A DNA stretch of 64,000 nt from Pelagibacterium montanilacus (GCF_003992665.1 NZ_RZMX01000032.1:1-64000); one strand, 5' to 3'; counted from the first letter of the stretch, positions 50,537-60,357 are shown. Numbers and translations: made by a program. The notes: generated by a model from the letters alone, not told the origin.

Positions 50537-51417
50537 GCCAGGGAACGCCTATCGCCTCGGCGCGCGGGCTGCGCAAGCGCTTCGGCAAGACCGAGATCCT
50601 GCACGGGCTGGACTTCGACATTCCCGCCGGCCGCATATACGGACTGGTGGGGCACAATGGTGCGGGCAAGACCACGACCCTCAATGCCCTTCTGGGCCTC
50701 ACCAAATGCGAGGGGCATATCGAAGTTCTGGGCATGGACCCCTTCGCCAACCGTGCCCGGCTGATGAAGGATGTCGCGTTCATCTCGGACGTCGCATCGC
50801 TGCCGCGCTTTTTGCGCGTGCGCGAGCTGCTTTCTATGCTGACCGACACCCACCCCAATTTCTCGCGCGAAAAAGCGCAGGACTTTCTCTCGGGCACCGA
50901 CATCCGGCCCGAGGCGCGGATCAAGACGCTCTCCAAGGGCATGATCGCCCAGCTCCATCTGGCGGTCGTGATGGCGATCAACGCCCGGCTTCTGGTGCTC
51001 GACGAGCCCACGCTGGGGCTCGACATCACCTATCGGAAACGCTTCTACAAGCGCCTGCTCGAAGACTATATGAGCGAGCAGCGCACGCTTTTGATCACCA
51101 CCCATCAGGTGGACGAGATCGAGTTCATGCTCAGCGACATCATGTTCATTCGAGACGGAGAACTGATCGCGCACATGCCCATGGACGCGGTGGCGGAAAC
51201 CTATGTGCAGCTCGTGGTCTCCGATCCCGCCCGGATCGAGGACGCCCGCGCGCTCGAGCCGGTCTATTTCGAGACCCGGTTCGGACAAACGGTGATGATC
51301 TTTGAGGGACGCAAGCACGAGGATCTGGCACCGTTCGGTACGGTCACTACGCCCACCCTCTCGGATCTTTTCGTGGCCCTCATGCAGCGTCAGACCTACA
51401 ACCGGGGGGCAGCATAA
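50533..51417 (+). CDS. ABC exporter ATP-binding protein (YtrB/CcmA-like)
   Basis: A 294-residue ATPase. Walker A is GHNGAGKTTT (about residues 41-50), the signature region is LSKGMIAQLHLAVVMAI, where SKG replaces SGG, and Walker B is LLVLDEPTLGLDI. ITTHQVDEIEFML supplies the H-loop. The variant signature is typical of this exporter group. ATG 50533 overlaps the GntR stop codon, and its own stop codon abuts the permease ATG. Together with the permease it would export or extract an unknown substrate. Confidence 0.9.
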   Translation: MSQGTPIASARGLRKRFGKTEILHGLDFDIPAGRIYGLVGHNGAGKTTTLNALLGLTKCEGHIEVLGMDPFANRARLMKDVAFISDVASLPRFLRVRELLSMLTDTHPNFSREKAQDFLSGTDIRPEARIKTLSKGMIAQLHLAVVMAINARLLVLDEPTLGLDITYRKRFYKRLLEDYMSEQRTLLITTHQVDEIEFMLSDIMFIRDGELIAHMPMDAVAETYVQLVVSDPARIEDARALEPVYFETRFGQTVMIFEGRKHEDLAPFGTVTTPTLSDLFVALMQRQTYNRGAA

Positions 51418-52302
51418 ATGTCCGCAGTGATCGCAATGGTGCGGCGCGAATATCTCGAGCACCGCGCCGCCTTCGTCATTGCCCCGGCCATCCTGCTGGG
51501 GCTCGCCCTTCTCGGGGCGCTCTACGGCACGATCTCGGTGTCGACCAGCGGGCGGTTCGCCGCCGAGCTTCCGAGCCTTCTGATCTTTTACGAGACGCTC
51601 TTTGCCGCTGCGGCCTATGGCTGGTCGGTCTACCTTCTGGTCATGCTGGCGTTCTACTTCGCCAACGCCTTTTCGGCAGACTCGCGCAACAACGCGATGC
51701 TGTTCTGGAAATCGGTGCCCCAGTCGGACCTTACGATCATGGGGGCAAAGGTCTTGACCGGACTTACGGTCTTCCCCCTCGCCATTCTGCTGGCGACCGG
51801 AATTTCCGGCATCATCGCTTATCTTCCCGCTTTTTCGGTCGGATCGGCGCTCTCGGAATTCGCGCCGCCCGATCCGGGTCAGGCGGCCCTCGCCTGGGTC
51901 CAGATCATGGTCATCGCCTGCGTCTATTTCGCGGTCGGGCTCCTTTGGTACCTGCCCTTCCTGTGCTGGATCGGCTTCCTCTCGACGATCTTTGCCCGCT
52001 GGGCGATGCCGCTGGCGGTCCTGATCCCGATGGTCGGAGCGCTTATCGAATTCATGGCGACGGGCGGGGCGGGGCCGCGCGGGGGTTATCTTCTGGCCTT
52101 CCTTCGTGACCGGCTGTCTCTCGATATCGAAGGGCTGGACATGGAAATGCGCTGGCTTTCGGGCGAAGCGTTCCAGGCGGGACCGATGGTCACCCGCATC
52201 CTTGGCGGCGTGGACTGGCTTTCGCTGGGGGTCGGGCTCGGTGTGGCCGCCGTGCTGGTCTTTCTCGCCAGCGAATATCGCAGGCGCTACATCCTGAGCT
52301 GA
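51418..52302 (+). CDS. ABC exporter permease subunit
   Basis: A 294-residue protein with about six hydrophobic segments. The first lies near residues 18-38 (AFVIAPAILLGLALLGALYG). SRNNAMLFWKSVPQSDLTIM between helices is the coupling-type loop seen in ABC-2 permeases of regulator-ATPase-permease operons. The ATG directly follows the TAA of the ATPase gene, so the two are coupled. There is no binding protein, consistent with export. The substrate is unknown. Confidence 0.85.
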   Translation: MSAVIAMVRREYLEHRAAFVIAPAILLGLALLGALYGTISVSTSGRFAAELPSLLIFYETLFAAAAYGWSVYLLVMLAFYFANAFSADSRNNAMLFWKSVPQSDLTIMGAKVLTGLTVFPLAILLATGISGIIAYLPAFSVGSALSEFAPPDPGQAALAWVQIMVIACVYFAVGLLWYLPFLCWIGFLSTIFARWAMPLAVLIPMVGALIEFMATGGAGPRGGYLLAFLRDRLSLDIEGLDMEMRWLSGEAFQAGPMVTRILGGVDWLSLGVGLGVAAVLVFLASEYRRRYILS

Positions 52303-52508
52303 CCCAGTGAGGAGTATCGTGCAGGGCGATGTCTCTTGAACGCGAGGAGGCCCCCCCGAATCGCGAGCGAATTATCGTTTGAAATCCACGCGATGAGAAG
52401 ATGCGGTTTGTGCGTGCCCACTCACACTTATGTGCATGGCCCGTCCCCCTCGGCACGCTTGCAAAAGCCCGCGAACACCGGCACCATCCCTTTATTGTCA
52501 ATCGATCG
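52303..52508. other. Spacer upstream of the small regulatory ORF
   Basis: This part of the 627-base gap has no gene. It separates the exporter operon from a transcript-like unit at 52509-52692. TTATTGTCAATCGATCG lies directly before the Shine-Dalgarno sequence. I could not fix a promoter with confidence. Confidence 0.3.
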
Positions 52509-52522
52509 AAAGGAGGTGATCC
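52509..52522 (+). promoter_or_regulatory. Perfect 16S-complementary Shine-Dalgarno sequence
   Basis: AAAGGAGGTGATCC is the exact complement of the 3' end of 16S rRNA over 14 bases, far longer than other ribosome sites in this window. It ends one base before the ATG at 52524. ACCTCC at 52608-52613, after the stop codon, could pair with and hide it. Confidence 0.85.
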
Positions 52523-52523
52523 A

Positions 52524-52601
52524 ATGTCTAGTGAGATCCGCGCCGGCGGAGTTGGCTTTGGGTGTGAGGTGAATTTGTTGGGGCAGCCCCTGGCGGATTG
52601 A
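52524..52601 (+). CDS. 25-codon ORF with extreme Shine-Dalgarno sequence (leader peptide candidate)
   Basis: The peptide begins MSSEIRAGGVGFGCEVN and ends LLGQPLAD; it is soluble, with one Cys and no membrane segment. The frame stops with TGA at 52599-52601. The ATG is only one base from a 14-base Shine-Dalgarno match. Inside the ORF, GAGGTGA (52566-52572) repeats the core of the Shine-Dalgarno sequence, and GGGGC-A-GCCCC (52580-52590) is a hairpin. The 3' flank TCAACCTCC can pair with either GAGGT copy, so translation of the ORF could choose between folds. A terminator follows 58 bases later. I recognise no family. It may be a leader peptide, a dual-function sRNA or a real microprotein. Confidence 0.6.
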   Translation: MSSEIRAGGVGFGCEVNLLGQPLAD

Positions 52602-52659
52602 CCGTCAACCTCCGAACCCGATCATGGTTCAGTCACTCCACTGTGATAGGAACTCATGG

Positions 52660-52692
52660 AAGGACCGCTCGTAAAAGGGCGGTCCTTTTTTG
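52660..52692 (+). terminator. Intrinsic terminator after the 25-codon ORF
   Basis: AAGGACCGC (52660-52668) and GCGGTCCTT (52679-52687) form a 9-bp stem with a 10-base loop, followed by TTTTTT. It closes a unit of about 180 bases and lies 237 bases before the next gene. Confidence 0.92.
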
Positions 52693-52929
52693 TTGCCTAT
52701 GGGTAGCGCTGCGGCGTCCGGAGCAAAAAAAAGGCGGTCGTACCGGGATCAACCCTGCACCGCCGCCGGAAGTTGCTCTTGCCCTTCGCGCTCTCGCGAA
52801 GGTTCATAGAATAACCGCATACGCACCATATTTCCACCCCCTGCGCTTCACGAACTATTGGCCGTTATAAAGCCTGTATTAAAGTCTGTGCCGTATCAAT
52901 TCGAGCTTGCGTGAGGGGCAGGAATTGGT
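52693..52929. other. Spacer before the GGDEF-EAL gene
   Basis: A 237-base stretch with no gene. It starts just after the small-unit terminator and contains an A-run (52725-52732) and AT-rich sequence near 52810-52885 that probably carries the promoter of the following gene, though no clear -35/-10 pair was fixed. Confidence 0.3.
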
Positions 52930-55644
52930 TTGGCTGGACACGACGATACGGCAGAGAGAGCGGCAACCTCTCCTCTAGATCTGGTACGCAGGGCGGGGCG
53001 GCCGGCGAATGTACCCACCCTTGTCGCGCTCGTCGTAATGCTGGCCATCGCCATCTTTGCCGACCACCAGAACCACATCCTCTTCGAGCAGACCCAGCGC
53101 ACCACGGTCCATGACCAGGCCGCGCTGATCCGCGCGCGGCTCGAGGGCAAGATCGCATCCAACATCCAGCTGGTCCACGGCCTCGTGAGCACGATCAGCA
53201 CGGAGCCCGACATGGGTCAAGAGCGGTTTGGACGCCTCGCTGCGCATATCCTTATGCAGGAAAATGAACTCCGGCACGTCGCCGCGGCCCCTGATCTGGT
53301 GGTGCGTCTGATCCATCCCCTGAGCGGCAACCAGGATGCGCTCGGGCTGGACTATCGTGTCAATGCCGAGCAGCGCGCAGCCGCCATAGCCGCGCGCGAC
53401 AGCGGAAGCATGATGCTGGCAGGCCCCGTACATCTGGTGCAGGGCGGGCGAGGTTTTATTGGACGGTTTCCCGTCTTTTCCGATGACGAGGCCGGAGAGC
53501 GCAGGTTCTGGGGCATCGTCTCGGCGATCATTGAGGCGGACCGGCTCTATGCTGCCAGTGGGCTGACCGATCCTGAACTGGGTATCGAGGTGGCGATCGG
53601 GGGGCGAGACGGCATCGGGCCGGGCGACGATATCTTTTTCGGTGACCCCGCCATCCTTGCCCAGGACCCGATTTCCATGGAGATCGTCCTGCCGAACGGC
53701 CGCTGGCAGATGGCTGCGATACCCGAGGGCGGCTGGCAGACCACCCCGCCCAACACCTGGGCATTGCGGCTGACCATGGCGCTTGCCGCGGCCCTGGTGC
53801 TCGCCCCGCTCGCCCTTGCCGCGAGGCTCAATTCCGAGCGGATGCGTCGCCTCGACGACCAGAAGCGACGCGAAGCAGATCTCAAGAGACTTTCGCGCCG
53901 CCTCGCGCTCGCCGTCGAGACGTCCCGGGTCGGCGTCTGGGAAATGGACATCGAAACCGGCGATCTCTCCTGGGACGACCGCATGAACGAGCTTTACGGC
54001 CTGCCTCGTGACGGCGGCCCGCGCACCTACCGCGACTGGCGCCGGGCGCTGCACCCTGAAGACCGCCAGAAGACCGAGCGTAAATTCAACACGGCTGTCC
54101 GCAACAGGGGTCAGTATCACTCCGAATTCCGTGTCCTGGCGCCCGATGGGCACGTGCGCCATATCCGGGCGATTGGCTCGGTCTACCAGGATCCGGGCGG
54201 ACCATCGCGAATTCTGGGCGTGAACTGGGACGTAACCGCCGATACCGAGCTGTCAGGAGCCCTGCTCAAGGCCAAGACGCAGGCCGAGGCGAAGAATTTC
54301 GAGCTCGAAAGCGCCAAGGCCAGGATCGAGCACAACGCCCTGCACGATCCGCTGACCGGGCTGCCCAACCGGCGCTATCTCGACGAGGTCCTCTCGCTTC
54401 AAGAAGGGCGCGCCCGAGGTGCCGATGCGCATTCGGCGCTCCTGCACATGGATCTCGATCGCTTCAAGCACATCAACGATACCCTTGGTCATGCCGCAGG
54501 CGACGCCATGCTGGTGCACACCGCCGAAATTCTCAAGGCGGCTGTGCGCCAGGACGATTTCGTCGCCCGGATCGGGGGAGACGAGTTCGTCGTGTTCTGC
54601 ATGAACGAGATGTCTCAGGCCGACCTCAGATGCCTCGCCGACCGGATCATCTCGCTCATCAGCCAGCCGGTCTCCTACAAGACCCACGAATGTCGCTTTG
54701 GGGTCAGCATCGGGATCGCCGAATGCGCGGAAGCGCGGGTTTCCCCGCGCCAGATGCTGATCAACGCCGACATCGCGCTCTATCGCGCCAAGCGTCAGGG
54801 GCGCAACCGTTTCGAATTCTTCACCGAAGCCCTTCAGGCCGAGATCATCACCTCCAAGCGACTTGCCGACGACATCCTCAAGGGCCTGGAAAACGACGAG
54901 TTCACAGCACACTACCAACCTCAGTTCGATGCGCACAGCCTCGAGGTCGTCGGCATCGAGGCGCTGGCGCGCTGGAACCATCCGATCGAGGGGCTGCTCA
55001 GTCCCGCAGCCTTCATGGACACGGCCGAAGAGCTCAACGTGGTGGCCGCGCTCGACCATATCGTGCTCAAGCAGGCGCTCGCCCAACGGCGGGCATGGCA
55101 AGCAAAGGGCCTGCATGTCCGACGCATGTCGGTCAACGTCTCGGCCCGTCGCCTTCACGACGAGACGCTCATCGACACGCTCAAGGGCATGGACATCACC
55201 CCTGGTACGCTGTCGTTCGAGCTGGTCGAGTCGATCTATCTGGACGAAAGCGACCCTATCGTCACCTGGAACATCGACCAGATTCGCGAACTCGGGATCG
55301 ACATCGAGATCGACGATTTCGGCACGGGCTATGCCTCGATCGTCAGCCTCTTGCAGCTCCGCCCCACCCGAATGAAGATCGACCGGCAACTTGTGATGCC
55401 GATCGCGGACTCCCGCCCCCGACTCAGCCTCGTTAGATCCATCATCGAGATCGGGAATTCGCTGGGCATCGAATCGATCGCCGAGGGTGTGGAAACGCCC
55501 GAGCATATCGAACTTCTGCGGGCCTGCGGCTGCGCGACACTCCAGGGGTTCGTATTTGCCAAGCCTATGCCCGGCGATGAGATCGCACAATTGCTCCGGG
55601 AAAAGCAGAAGGCAGGCTCGGCCTGTCACCAGAACATGTCCTGA
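52930..55644 (+). CDS. CHASE-PAS-GGDEF-EAL cyclic-di-GMP enzyme
   Basis: A 904-residue inner-membrane protein. Two helices (about residues 28-45 and 278-297) bracket a periplasmic CHASE-like sensor. A PAS/PAC domain follows (about 320-440: [20 protein letters not shown] and ILGVNWDVT), then GGDEF ([30 protein letters not shown] intact, so cyclase activity is plausible) and EAL ([10 protein letters not shown], then [10 protein letters not shown] and [10 protein letters not shown], all with the metal and catalytic residues). It could make and degrade c-di-GMP in response to an external signal. The start is TTG 52930 with AGGGGCAGGA upstream. It is a single gene. Confidence 0.9.
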   Translation: MAGHDDTAERAATSPLDLVRRAGRPANVPTLVALVVMLAIAIFADHQNHILFEQTQRTTVHDQAALIRARLEGKIASNIQLVHGLVSTISTEPDMGQERFGRLAAHILMQENELRHVAAAPDLVVRLIHPLSGNQDALGLDYRVNAEQRAAAIAARDSGSMMLAGPVHLVQGGRGFIGRFPVFSDDEAGERRFWGIVSAIIEADRLYAASGLTDPELGIEVAIGGRDGIGPGDDIFFGDPAILAQDPISMEIVLPNGRWQMAAIPEGGWQTTPPNTWALRLTMALAAALVLAPLALAARLNSERMRRLDDQKRREADLKRLSRRLALAVETSRVGVWEMDIETGDLSWDDRMNELYGLPRDGGPRTYRDWRRALHPEDRQKTERKFNTAVRNRGQYHSEFRVLAPDGHVRHIRAIGSVYQDPGGPSRILGVNWDVTADTELSGALLKAKTQAEAKNFELESAKARIEHNALHDPLTGLPNRRYLDEVLSLQEGRARGADAHSALLHMDLDRFKHINDTLGHAAGDAMLVHTAEILKAAVRQDDFVARIGGDEFVVFCMNEMSQADLRCLADRIISLISQPVSYKTHECRFGVSIGIAECAEARVSPRQMLINADIALYRAKRQGRNRFEFFTEALQAEIITSKRLADDILKGLENDEFTAHYQPQFDAHSLEVVGIEALARWNHPIEGLLSPAAFMDTAEELNVVAALDHIVLKQALAQRRAWQAKGLHVRRMSVNVSARRLHDETLIDTLKGMDITPGTLSFELVESIYLDESDPIVTWNIDQIRELGIDIEIDDFGTGYASIVSLLQLRPTRMKIDRQLVMPIADSRPRLSLVRSIIEIGNSLGIESIAEGVETPEHIELLRACGCATLQGFVFAKPMPGDEIAQLLREKQKAGSACHQNMS

Positions 55645-55707
55645 GAGCAGGCGCTCCAAGACCTTGATCGTTTACGTCCTTGAGACGGCCGCCGTCCGGC
55701 AAAGGCT

Positions 55708-56322
55708 TTAGACTTCGCTGCGGTCCACGTTGGGATTGCCGCCACTCATCCGCGCGCGGCGGCGCTCAAGCCGGGAGCGGCGCGCGATCTGGAAACTGCC
55801 CACCACCCCGCGCACGACGAAATAAAAGAACAGCCAGGTAAAGACGGCCAGCGGCACGGCTCCGATCATCATCGTCTGGAAGAGCGGAAAGATCTGCCAG
55901 ATGTCCACCGACAACAGCCCGCCTGACAGAGCCTCGGTCGACGCTCCATCGATCACCCCGATATCCGCAGCCGGGGTGCGGACCATTTCCTGGATGGCCG
56001 AGCCGAACTGGTAGGTGAGCGAGAAAAACAGCGGGAACGTGATCGGGTTGCCCCATGCGGTGCCGATGGCAGCGGCCAGCATGTTGCCCCGGGTCAGGAA
56101 CGCTAGAATGAATCCGAGAAAGAAATGCAGCCCGATGAGCGGGAAGACCGATGCGGCCGCACCCGAGGCGATGCCCGCGCCGATGGCGTGAGGACTGGCC
56201 GTCAGCCGCAGCACCTTCTTTTGCAGATAGACCAGATACCGACGCAGGCCCATTCGGGGCCAGACGATGTCCCGCAGGCGCACCAGCCCGCTCTTTCCGG
56301 CTTTGCCTTTGGCTCGGGACAT
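55708..56322 (-). CDS. DUF2062-family membrane protein
   Basis: A 204-residue protein of the DUF2062 family. An amphipathic basic N-terminus is followed by SPHAIGAGIASGAAASVFPL, the hallmark loop GNMLAAAIGTAWGNPITFPL, and two further hydrophobic segments (FPLFQTMMIGAVPLAVFTWL onward). The C-terminus is very basic (RRSRLERRRARMSGG). AGGAGAAA precedes ATG 56322, which decides the start. It is an inner-membrane protein of unknown role, often beside glycosyl or phosphate genes. It faces the Pit permease gene divergently. Confidence 0.82.
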   Translation of the reverse strand: MSRAKGKAGKSGLVRLRDIVWPRMGLRRYLVYLQKKVLRLTASPHAIGAGIASGAAASVFPLIGLHFFLGFILAFLTRGNMLAAAIGTAWGNPITFPLFFSLTYQFGSAIQEMVRTPAADIGVIDGASTEALSGGLLSVDIWQIFPLFQTMMIGAVPLAVFTWLFFYFVVRGVVGSFQIARRSRLERRRARMSGGNPNVDRSEV

Positions 56323-56560
56323 GAAAGACAATATTTCTCCTCGGCCTCGGCCAGACACCTGATCTTACTTTACATGGGGTCCCCTCCGCTTTCCATAGGC
56401 CACCGGGGCCGCACGCCCAAAAATTGCGCCTTGCCAGCGCCGCACGGAAGTATCGAACCCGCCGATCGGCCCGGAACTGTGAACATCTGGCGCTATTGTG
56501 ACGAATTCTTCACAATCGACTGGAGTCAGCGCTCCTGATTGGGTAAGGGGCGTCAAACCC

Positions 56561-58093
56561 ATGCAAAGGACGCATCTCCGCTCCATGGCCAAATCCGCCA
56601 TCGACAAAGACCTCAAGCGGGTCAACCAGCTTCGCGACGCGACCCGGTCGACCTCGCGTGCCATTGCCGCGCCTGGCATCGCGCTCGTGTTCCTGCTCGG
56701 GGCGCTGGTCTGGGCCGTGACGTCGGTGGCAAGCGGGCCGATGGCCTATCTCGTGGTCATCGCCACCGTGATCGCAGCCTATATGGCGCTCAATATCGGC
56801 GCCAATGACGTTGCCAACAATATGGGCCCGGCGGTCGGCGCTCGCGCGCTCACACTCGGCGGCGCCTTGGTCATCGCCGCCGTGTGCGAGGCGGCCGGCG
56901 CGCTTCTGGCCGGCGGAGACGTGGTCAACACGATCTCGCGCGACATCATCGCACCGGGCACCGACCTTCCGCCCAACGTGTTCACTTATGTGATGATGGC
57001 CGCCCTGCTTTCGGCCGCGCTCTGGATCAATCTGGCCACTCTGATCGGCGCACCGGTCTCAACCACCCACTCGGTGATCGGGGGCGTGGTGGGCGCAGGC
57101 ATTGCCGCGGCGGGGATGTCGGCGATCATCTGGCCAACCATGGGCCGGATCGTTGCAAGCTGGGTGATCTCCCCGGTGCTGGGCGGAGCGCTGGCTGCGG
57201 CGCTGCTGCTCGTGATCAACCTCACGATTCTCAACCGCCGTGAAAAGGGCGAGTCGGCTCGGATCTGGGTGCCGGTCTTTGCCGCGCTGATGGTCGGCAT
57301 CTTTGCAATGTACATGGCAATGAAAGGGCTGAGCCGCGTATGGGACCCTGCGCCCCATATGGTGATGCTGGTGGGCCTCGTCTTTGCCGGGATCGGGTGG
57401 GCCGTGGCCGTGCCGTTCGTGCGCAAGGGCATTGCCCAGGCCGGCAATTCCAACAAGAAGATCGGCGCCCTGTTCCGGCTGCCCCTGATCTTTGCCACCG
57501 CCCTGCTCTCGTTCGCCCACGGCGCCAATGACGTGGCCAACGCGGTCGGCCCACTCGCTGCGATCGTCGCCGTGGTCGATCTGGGCGAAGCCGCGGCCAC
57601 CGGGTCGGTCGCACTGCCGATCTGGGTGCTGGCGATCGGCGCGCTGGGTATTGCACTCGGGCTCGCCCTCTTTGGCCCGCGCGTCATCCGCACGGTAGGC
57701 GAGAAGATCACCAAGCTCAATGAAATCCGGGGATATTGCGTGGCGCTGTCGGCGGCAGTGACCGTACTCGTCGCTTCGGCGCTGGGCCTGCCGGTCTCCT
57801 CGACCCATATCGCGGTCGGGGCGGTGTTCGGCGTGGGCTTCCTGCGCGAAGGCGTCTCCAACCGCGGGATTCGCAACAAGGCCGTGAGCCCCGAAGGGGT
57901 CTTTCTCAAGACAGACCACCTCAACAAGACCCCCGAAGAAGCCGTCGCCAATTATCAAAAGCGGCGCAAGCGCTACCTCGTGCGGCGCCAGCACGCCTTC
58001 TCGATCGCCGCAGCCTGGATCATCACCGTGCCAATGGCGGGCCTGCTCTCGGCAGGGCTTTTCCTCGTGATGTCGATGCTCTTCGGGCTTTAG
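56561..58093 (+). CDS. pit: Inorganic phosphate permease, Pit family
   Basis: About 510 residues, with ten or more helices. Two copies of the PiT signature are present: NIGANDVANNMGPAVGARAL near the N-terminus and FAHGANDVANAVGPLAAIVA in the second half; each half also has an S(T)TH loop (PVSTTHSVIGGVVG and PVSSTHIAVGAVFG). It imports phosphate as a metal-phosphate complex using the proton gradient. ATG 56561 is preferred because AAGGGGCG precedes it; GTG 56498 and ATG 56585 are alternatives. It may be the main phosphate importer here, since no Pst genes are seen. Confidence 0.92.
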   Translation: MQRTHLRSMAKSAIDKDLKRVNQLRDATRSTSRAIAAPGIALVFLLGALVWAVTSVASGPMAYLVVIATVIAAYMALNIGANDVANNMGPAVGARALTLGGALVIAAVCEAAGALLAGGDVVNTISRDIIAPGTDLPPNVFTYVMMAALLSAALWINLATLIGAPVSTTHSVIGGVVGAGIAAAGMSAIIWPTMGRIVASWVISPVLGGALAAALLLVINLTILNRREKGESARIWVPVFAALMVGIFAMYMAMKGLSRVWDPAPHMVMLVGLVFAGIGWAVAVPFVRKGIAQAGNSNKKIGALFRLPLIFATALLSFAHGANDVANAVGPLAAIVAVVDLGEAAATGSVALPIWVLAIGALGIALGLALFGPRVIRTVGEKITKLNEIRGYCVALSAAVTVLVASALGLPVSSTHIAVGAVFGVGFLREGVSNRGIRNKAVSPEGVFLKTDHLNKTPEEAVANYQKRRKRYLVRRQHAFSIAAAWIITVPMAGLLSAGLFLVMSMLFGL

Positions 58094-58146
58094 GACGTCT
58101 CGATCCGTTTCCGGCATTGCCTGACGCGGCGACCGATCCCGGGCGC

Positions 58147-58650
58147 TCAGCCGGCCTCGCCCGCGTTGCCTGCGCCAGCCTTGCGCCCCAGTTCGCGCTG
58201 AGCGAGTGCAACGGCGACATCGGCCAGACCGTCATGGGTGATCAGCCTCTTGGCCTCCGAAAGCACGGCCCAGTGCCGGTACCGCTGGCCCTGCTCCTTC
58301 CAGTCGTCGCGCTGATGGGTAACGAGCAGCGGAAACATTTCGACCTCCACGGGCTTGGGCCTCTCGTCGGTGACCGGCAACATATAAGACCCGATGGGCT
58401 TTTGTTCGACAACACCCTCGACGCCGGCTTCCTCATAGGCCTCGAGCGCGGCGCTGTCCCATGCGGTGTAGCCCTGCTTGAGCCCGCCTTTCGGGAAAAT
58501 CCAGCGCCCCCGCCCGCGCGAGGTCACCAGCAAAACGACCAGTTGCCCGTCCACGATCCGGTAGGGCAAGGCGCCCGACTGGGGGCCCGCCGGCTCGACC
58601 TTCTGGCGGCCAGCCAGGCTCCTCAGCATTCCCAACAGGCTTTCAAACAT
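58147..58650 (-). CDS. Nudix hydrolase-like protein with divergent Nudix box
   Basis: A 167-residue Nudix fold resembling diphosphoinositol-phosphohydrolase-type proteins: VLLVTSRGRGRWIFPKGGLK, then AALEAYEEAGVEGVVEQKP, then VEMFPLLVTHQRDDW. In the Nudix box (G-x5-E-x7-R-E-U-x-E-E) the two downstream Glu residues in YEEAG are kept, but the first Glu is lost and Arg is replaced by Leu. Metal binding may survive through the EE pair. It may hydrolyse polyphosphorylated or dinucleotide substrates, or be impaired. It ends convergently with the Pit gene. Confidence 0.8.
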   Translation of the reverse strand: MFESLLGMLRSLAGRQKVEPAGPQSGALPYRIVDGQLVVLLVTSRGRGRWIFPKGGLKQGYTAWDSAALEAYEEAGVEGVVEQKPIGSYMLPVTDERPKPVEVEMFPLLVTHQRDDWKEQGQRYRHWAVLSEAKRLITHDGLADVAVALAQRELGRKAGAGNAGEAG

Positions 58651-58848
58651 CGGCAGGCCTTCTCATATGGACGCATCGAGAGCCTTGAATCGTTAAGCGG
58701 ATTGGTCCACTCCGTCAAATGGCGCGAGCCAGCTGTGGGTATCGGCTGGCAGGCCTGCAAACCTGCGCCCGCCGGTGATAGGGTTGCGTTCTGGCGGGCT
58801 CTGCCCCTCGATGCCACTCACCTGCCTGATCCAAGGACGAAATCAACC

Positions 58849-60357
58849 ATGACGGTCGATATCGATATGGGCGTTTCCCGCTCGGGAGGCCCGGCCAATC
58901 TGGACCTCGAGGAACTCCTGGCCACGCGGCTTCTGGTCCAGGGCAATTCCGGCTCGGGCAAATCCCACCTCCTGCGCCGGCTGCTCGAAAAGAGCGCCCC
59001 ATGGGTTCAGCAGTGCATCATCGACCCGGAAGGCGACTTCGTGACGCTTGCGGACCGATTCGACCATGTGGTGGTGGAGGCCGACAGGAGCGAGAGCGAA
59101 TTGACCAAGATCGCGGGCCGGATGCGCCAGCATCGCGTCTCGGCGGTCCTGAGCCTGGAAGGCCTGGAAGCTGACGCCCAGATGCGGGCGGCCGCCGCGT
59201 TCATGGGCGGGCTCTTCGACGCCGAGCGCGACCATTGGTACCCGATGCTGGTTGTGGTCGACGAAGCCCAGCTTTTCGCGCCCGCCGCGGCCGGTGAAGT
59301 GTCCGACGAGGCCCGCAAGGTCTCTCTGGGCGCCATGACCAATCTGATGTGCCGGGGCCGCAAGCGCGGGCTGGCCGGGGTCATCGCCACCCAGCGCCTC
59401 GCCAAGCTGGCCAAGAACGTGGCCGCGGAGGCCAGCAACTTCCTGATGGGCCGCACCTTTCTCGACATCGACATGGCGCGCGCAGGCGATCTCCTGGGCA
59501 TGGACAAGCGGGCCACCGAGATGTTCCGGGACCTCGAGCGTGGCCATTTCGTAGCCCTGGGGCCCGCACTCTCGCGCCGCCCGCTGCCCATCGTCATCGG
59601 CCCGGTCGAAACCAGCGCACGCTCGACCAGCCCCAAGCTGATGCCCCTGCCCGAAGCGCGGGGAGAGGATGCCGCGGACCTGCTTTTTACCGCATCGGCG
59701 GACGAGCCGGTGCGCGCGCCGGCGCCGCGGCGCTCCCATGCCCCCCAGCCACGGCCCGAGGCCGAGATCCTGGCCCAGCTCAGTGCCGCCGCGCGGACCG
59801 AAGAGGCCCCGAGCCTTTTCCCGGACTATGATGTCGCCGAACGCGACGCCCAGATCGACCAGGTGCTCGCCGAGATCCTTGATGATTCCGAAGCCGCCTT
59901 CCGTTCGGTCGCGGTGCTCTATCAGGACTTTCTGGTGCGCTGCCGGATCAGGCGGGTGCCCGGAACCCCGCCGGACCTTGCCGAGTTCAAGCGCCGCTTC
60001 GCGGTGGCCCGGGCAGGTGTGAGCCAGGAGGTCGCGGGAACCGATGGCTGGCAGACCGCCCAGTCGCTGGCCGCCACCTTGAGCGAGGATGTCCGCGGTG
60101 TGTTTCTGGTCCTTGCACGGGCCGCGCTCGAGGGCGAGGCCTGCCCCTCGGACGCCGCCCTCGCCCGCGCCTATGGCAGCCACTCGACTGGCCGCGCACG
60201 CCGGCTGGTGACCTATTTCGAGGAGCGCGACCTCATCGTGCTGCGCGAGGATTTTTCCGGCCGCCGCATCATAGCCTTCCCGGAACTGGGATGCGAGACC
60301 GCGCCGGGTGACCCCAATCGCCACGATGACGGGCCGGCACGTGCCGCCGCCGAGTGA
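58849..60357 (+). CDS. HerA/VirB4-like ATPase (DUF87-type P-loop protein)
   Basis: A 502-residue ATPase. Walker A is VQGNSGSGKSHLLRRLL (about 31-47), followed by IIDPEGDFVTLADRFDHVVVE. Walker B is MLVVVDEAQLFAP, then RGRKRGLAGVIATQRLAKLA as the arginine-finger region, typical of HerA/FtsK-like ATPases. The C-terminal third (VRCRIRRVPGTPPDLAEFKR onward) is not recognised. A role in DNA or RNA handling is likely but unproven. ATG 58849 is chosen; the open frame upstream is the shadow of other genes. It overlaps hrpB by 32 bases. Confidence 0.85.
   Translation: MTVDIDMGVSRSGGPANLDLEELLATRLLVQGNSGSGKSHLLRRLLEKSAPWVQQCIIDPEGDFVTLADRFDHVVVEADRSESELTKIAGRMRQHRVSAVLSLEGLEADAQMRAAAAFMGGLFDAERDHWYPMLVVVDEAQLFAPAAAGEVSDEARKVSLGAMTNLMCRGRKRGLAGVIATQRLAKLAKNVAAEASNFLMGRTFLDIDMARAGDLLGMDKRATEMFRDLERGHFVALGPALSRRPLPIVIGPVETSARSTSPKLMPLPEARGEDAADLLFTASADEPVRAPAPRRSHAPQPRPEAEILAQLSAAARTEEAPSLFPDYDVAERDAQIDQVLAEILDDSEAAFRSVAVLYQDFLVRCRIRRVPGTPPDLAEFKRRFAVARAGVSQEVAGTDGWQTAQSLAATLSEDVRGVFLVLARAALEGEACPSDAALARAYGSHSTGRARRLVTYFEERDLIVLREDFSGRRIIAFPELGCETAPGDPNRHDDGPARAAAE

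Noticed and set aside
52509-52522. Fragment of an rRNA operon, because the sequence complements the 16S 3' end
   Set aside because: It is the complement on the coding strand, next to an ATG, with no flanking 16S sequence; it is a Shine-Dalgarno element.
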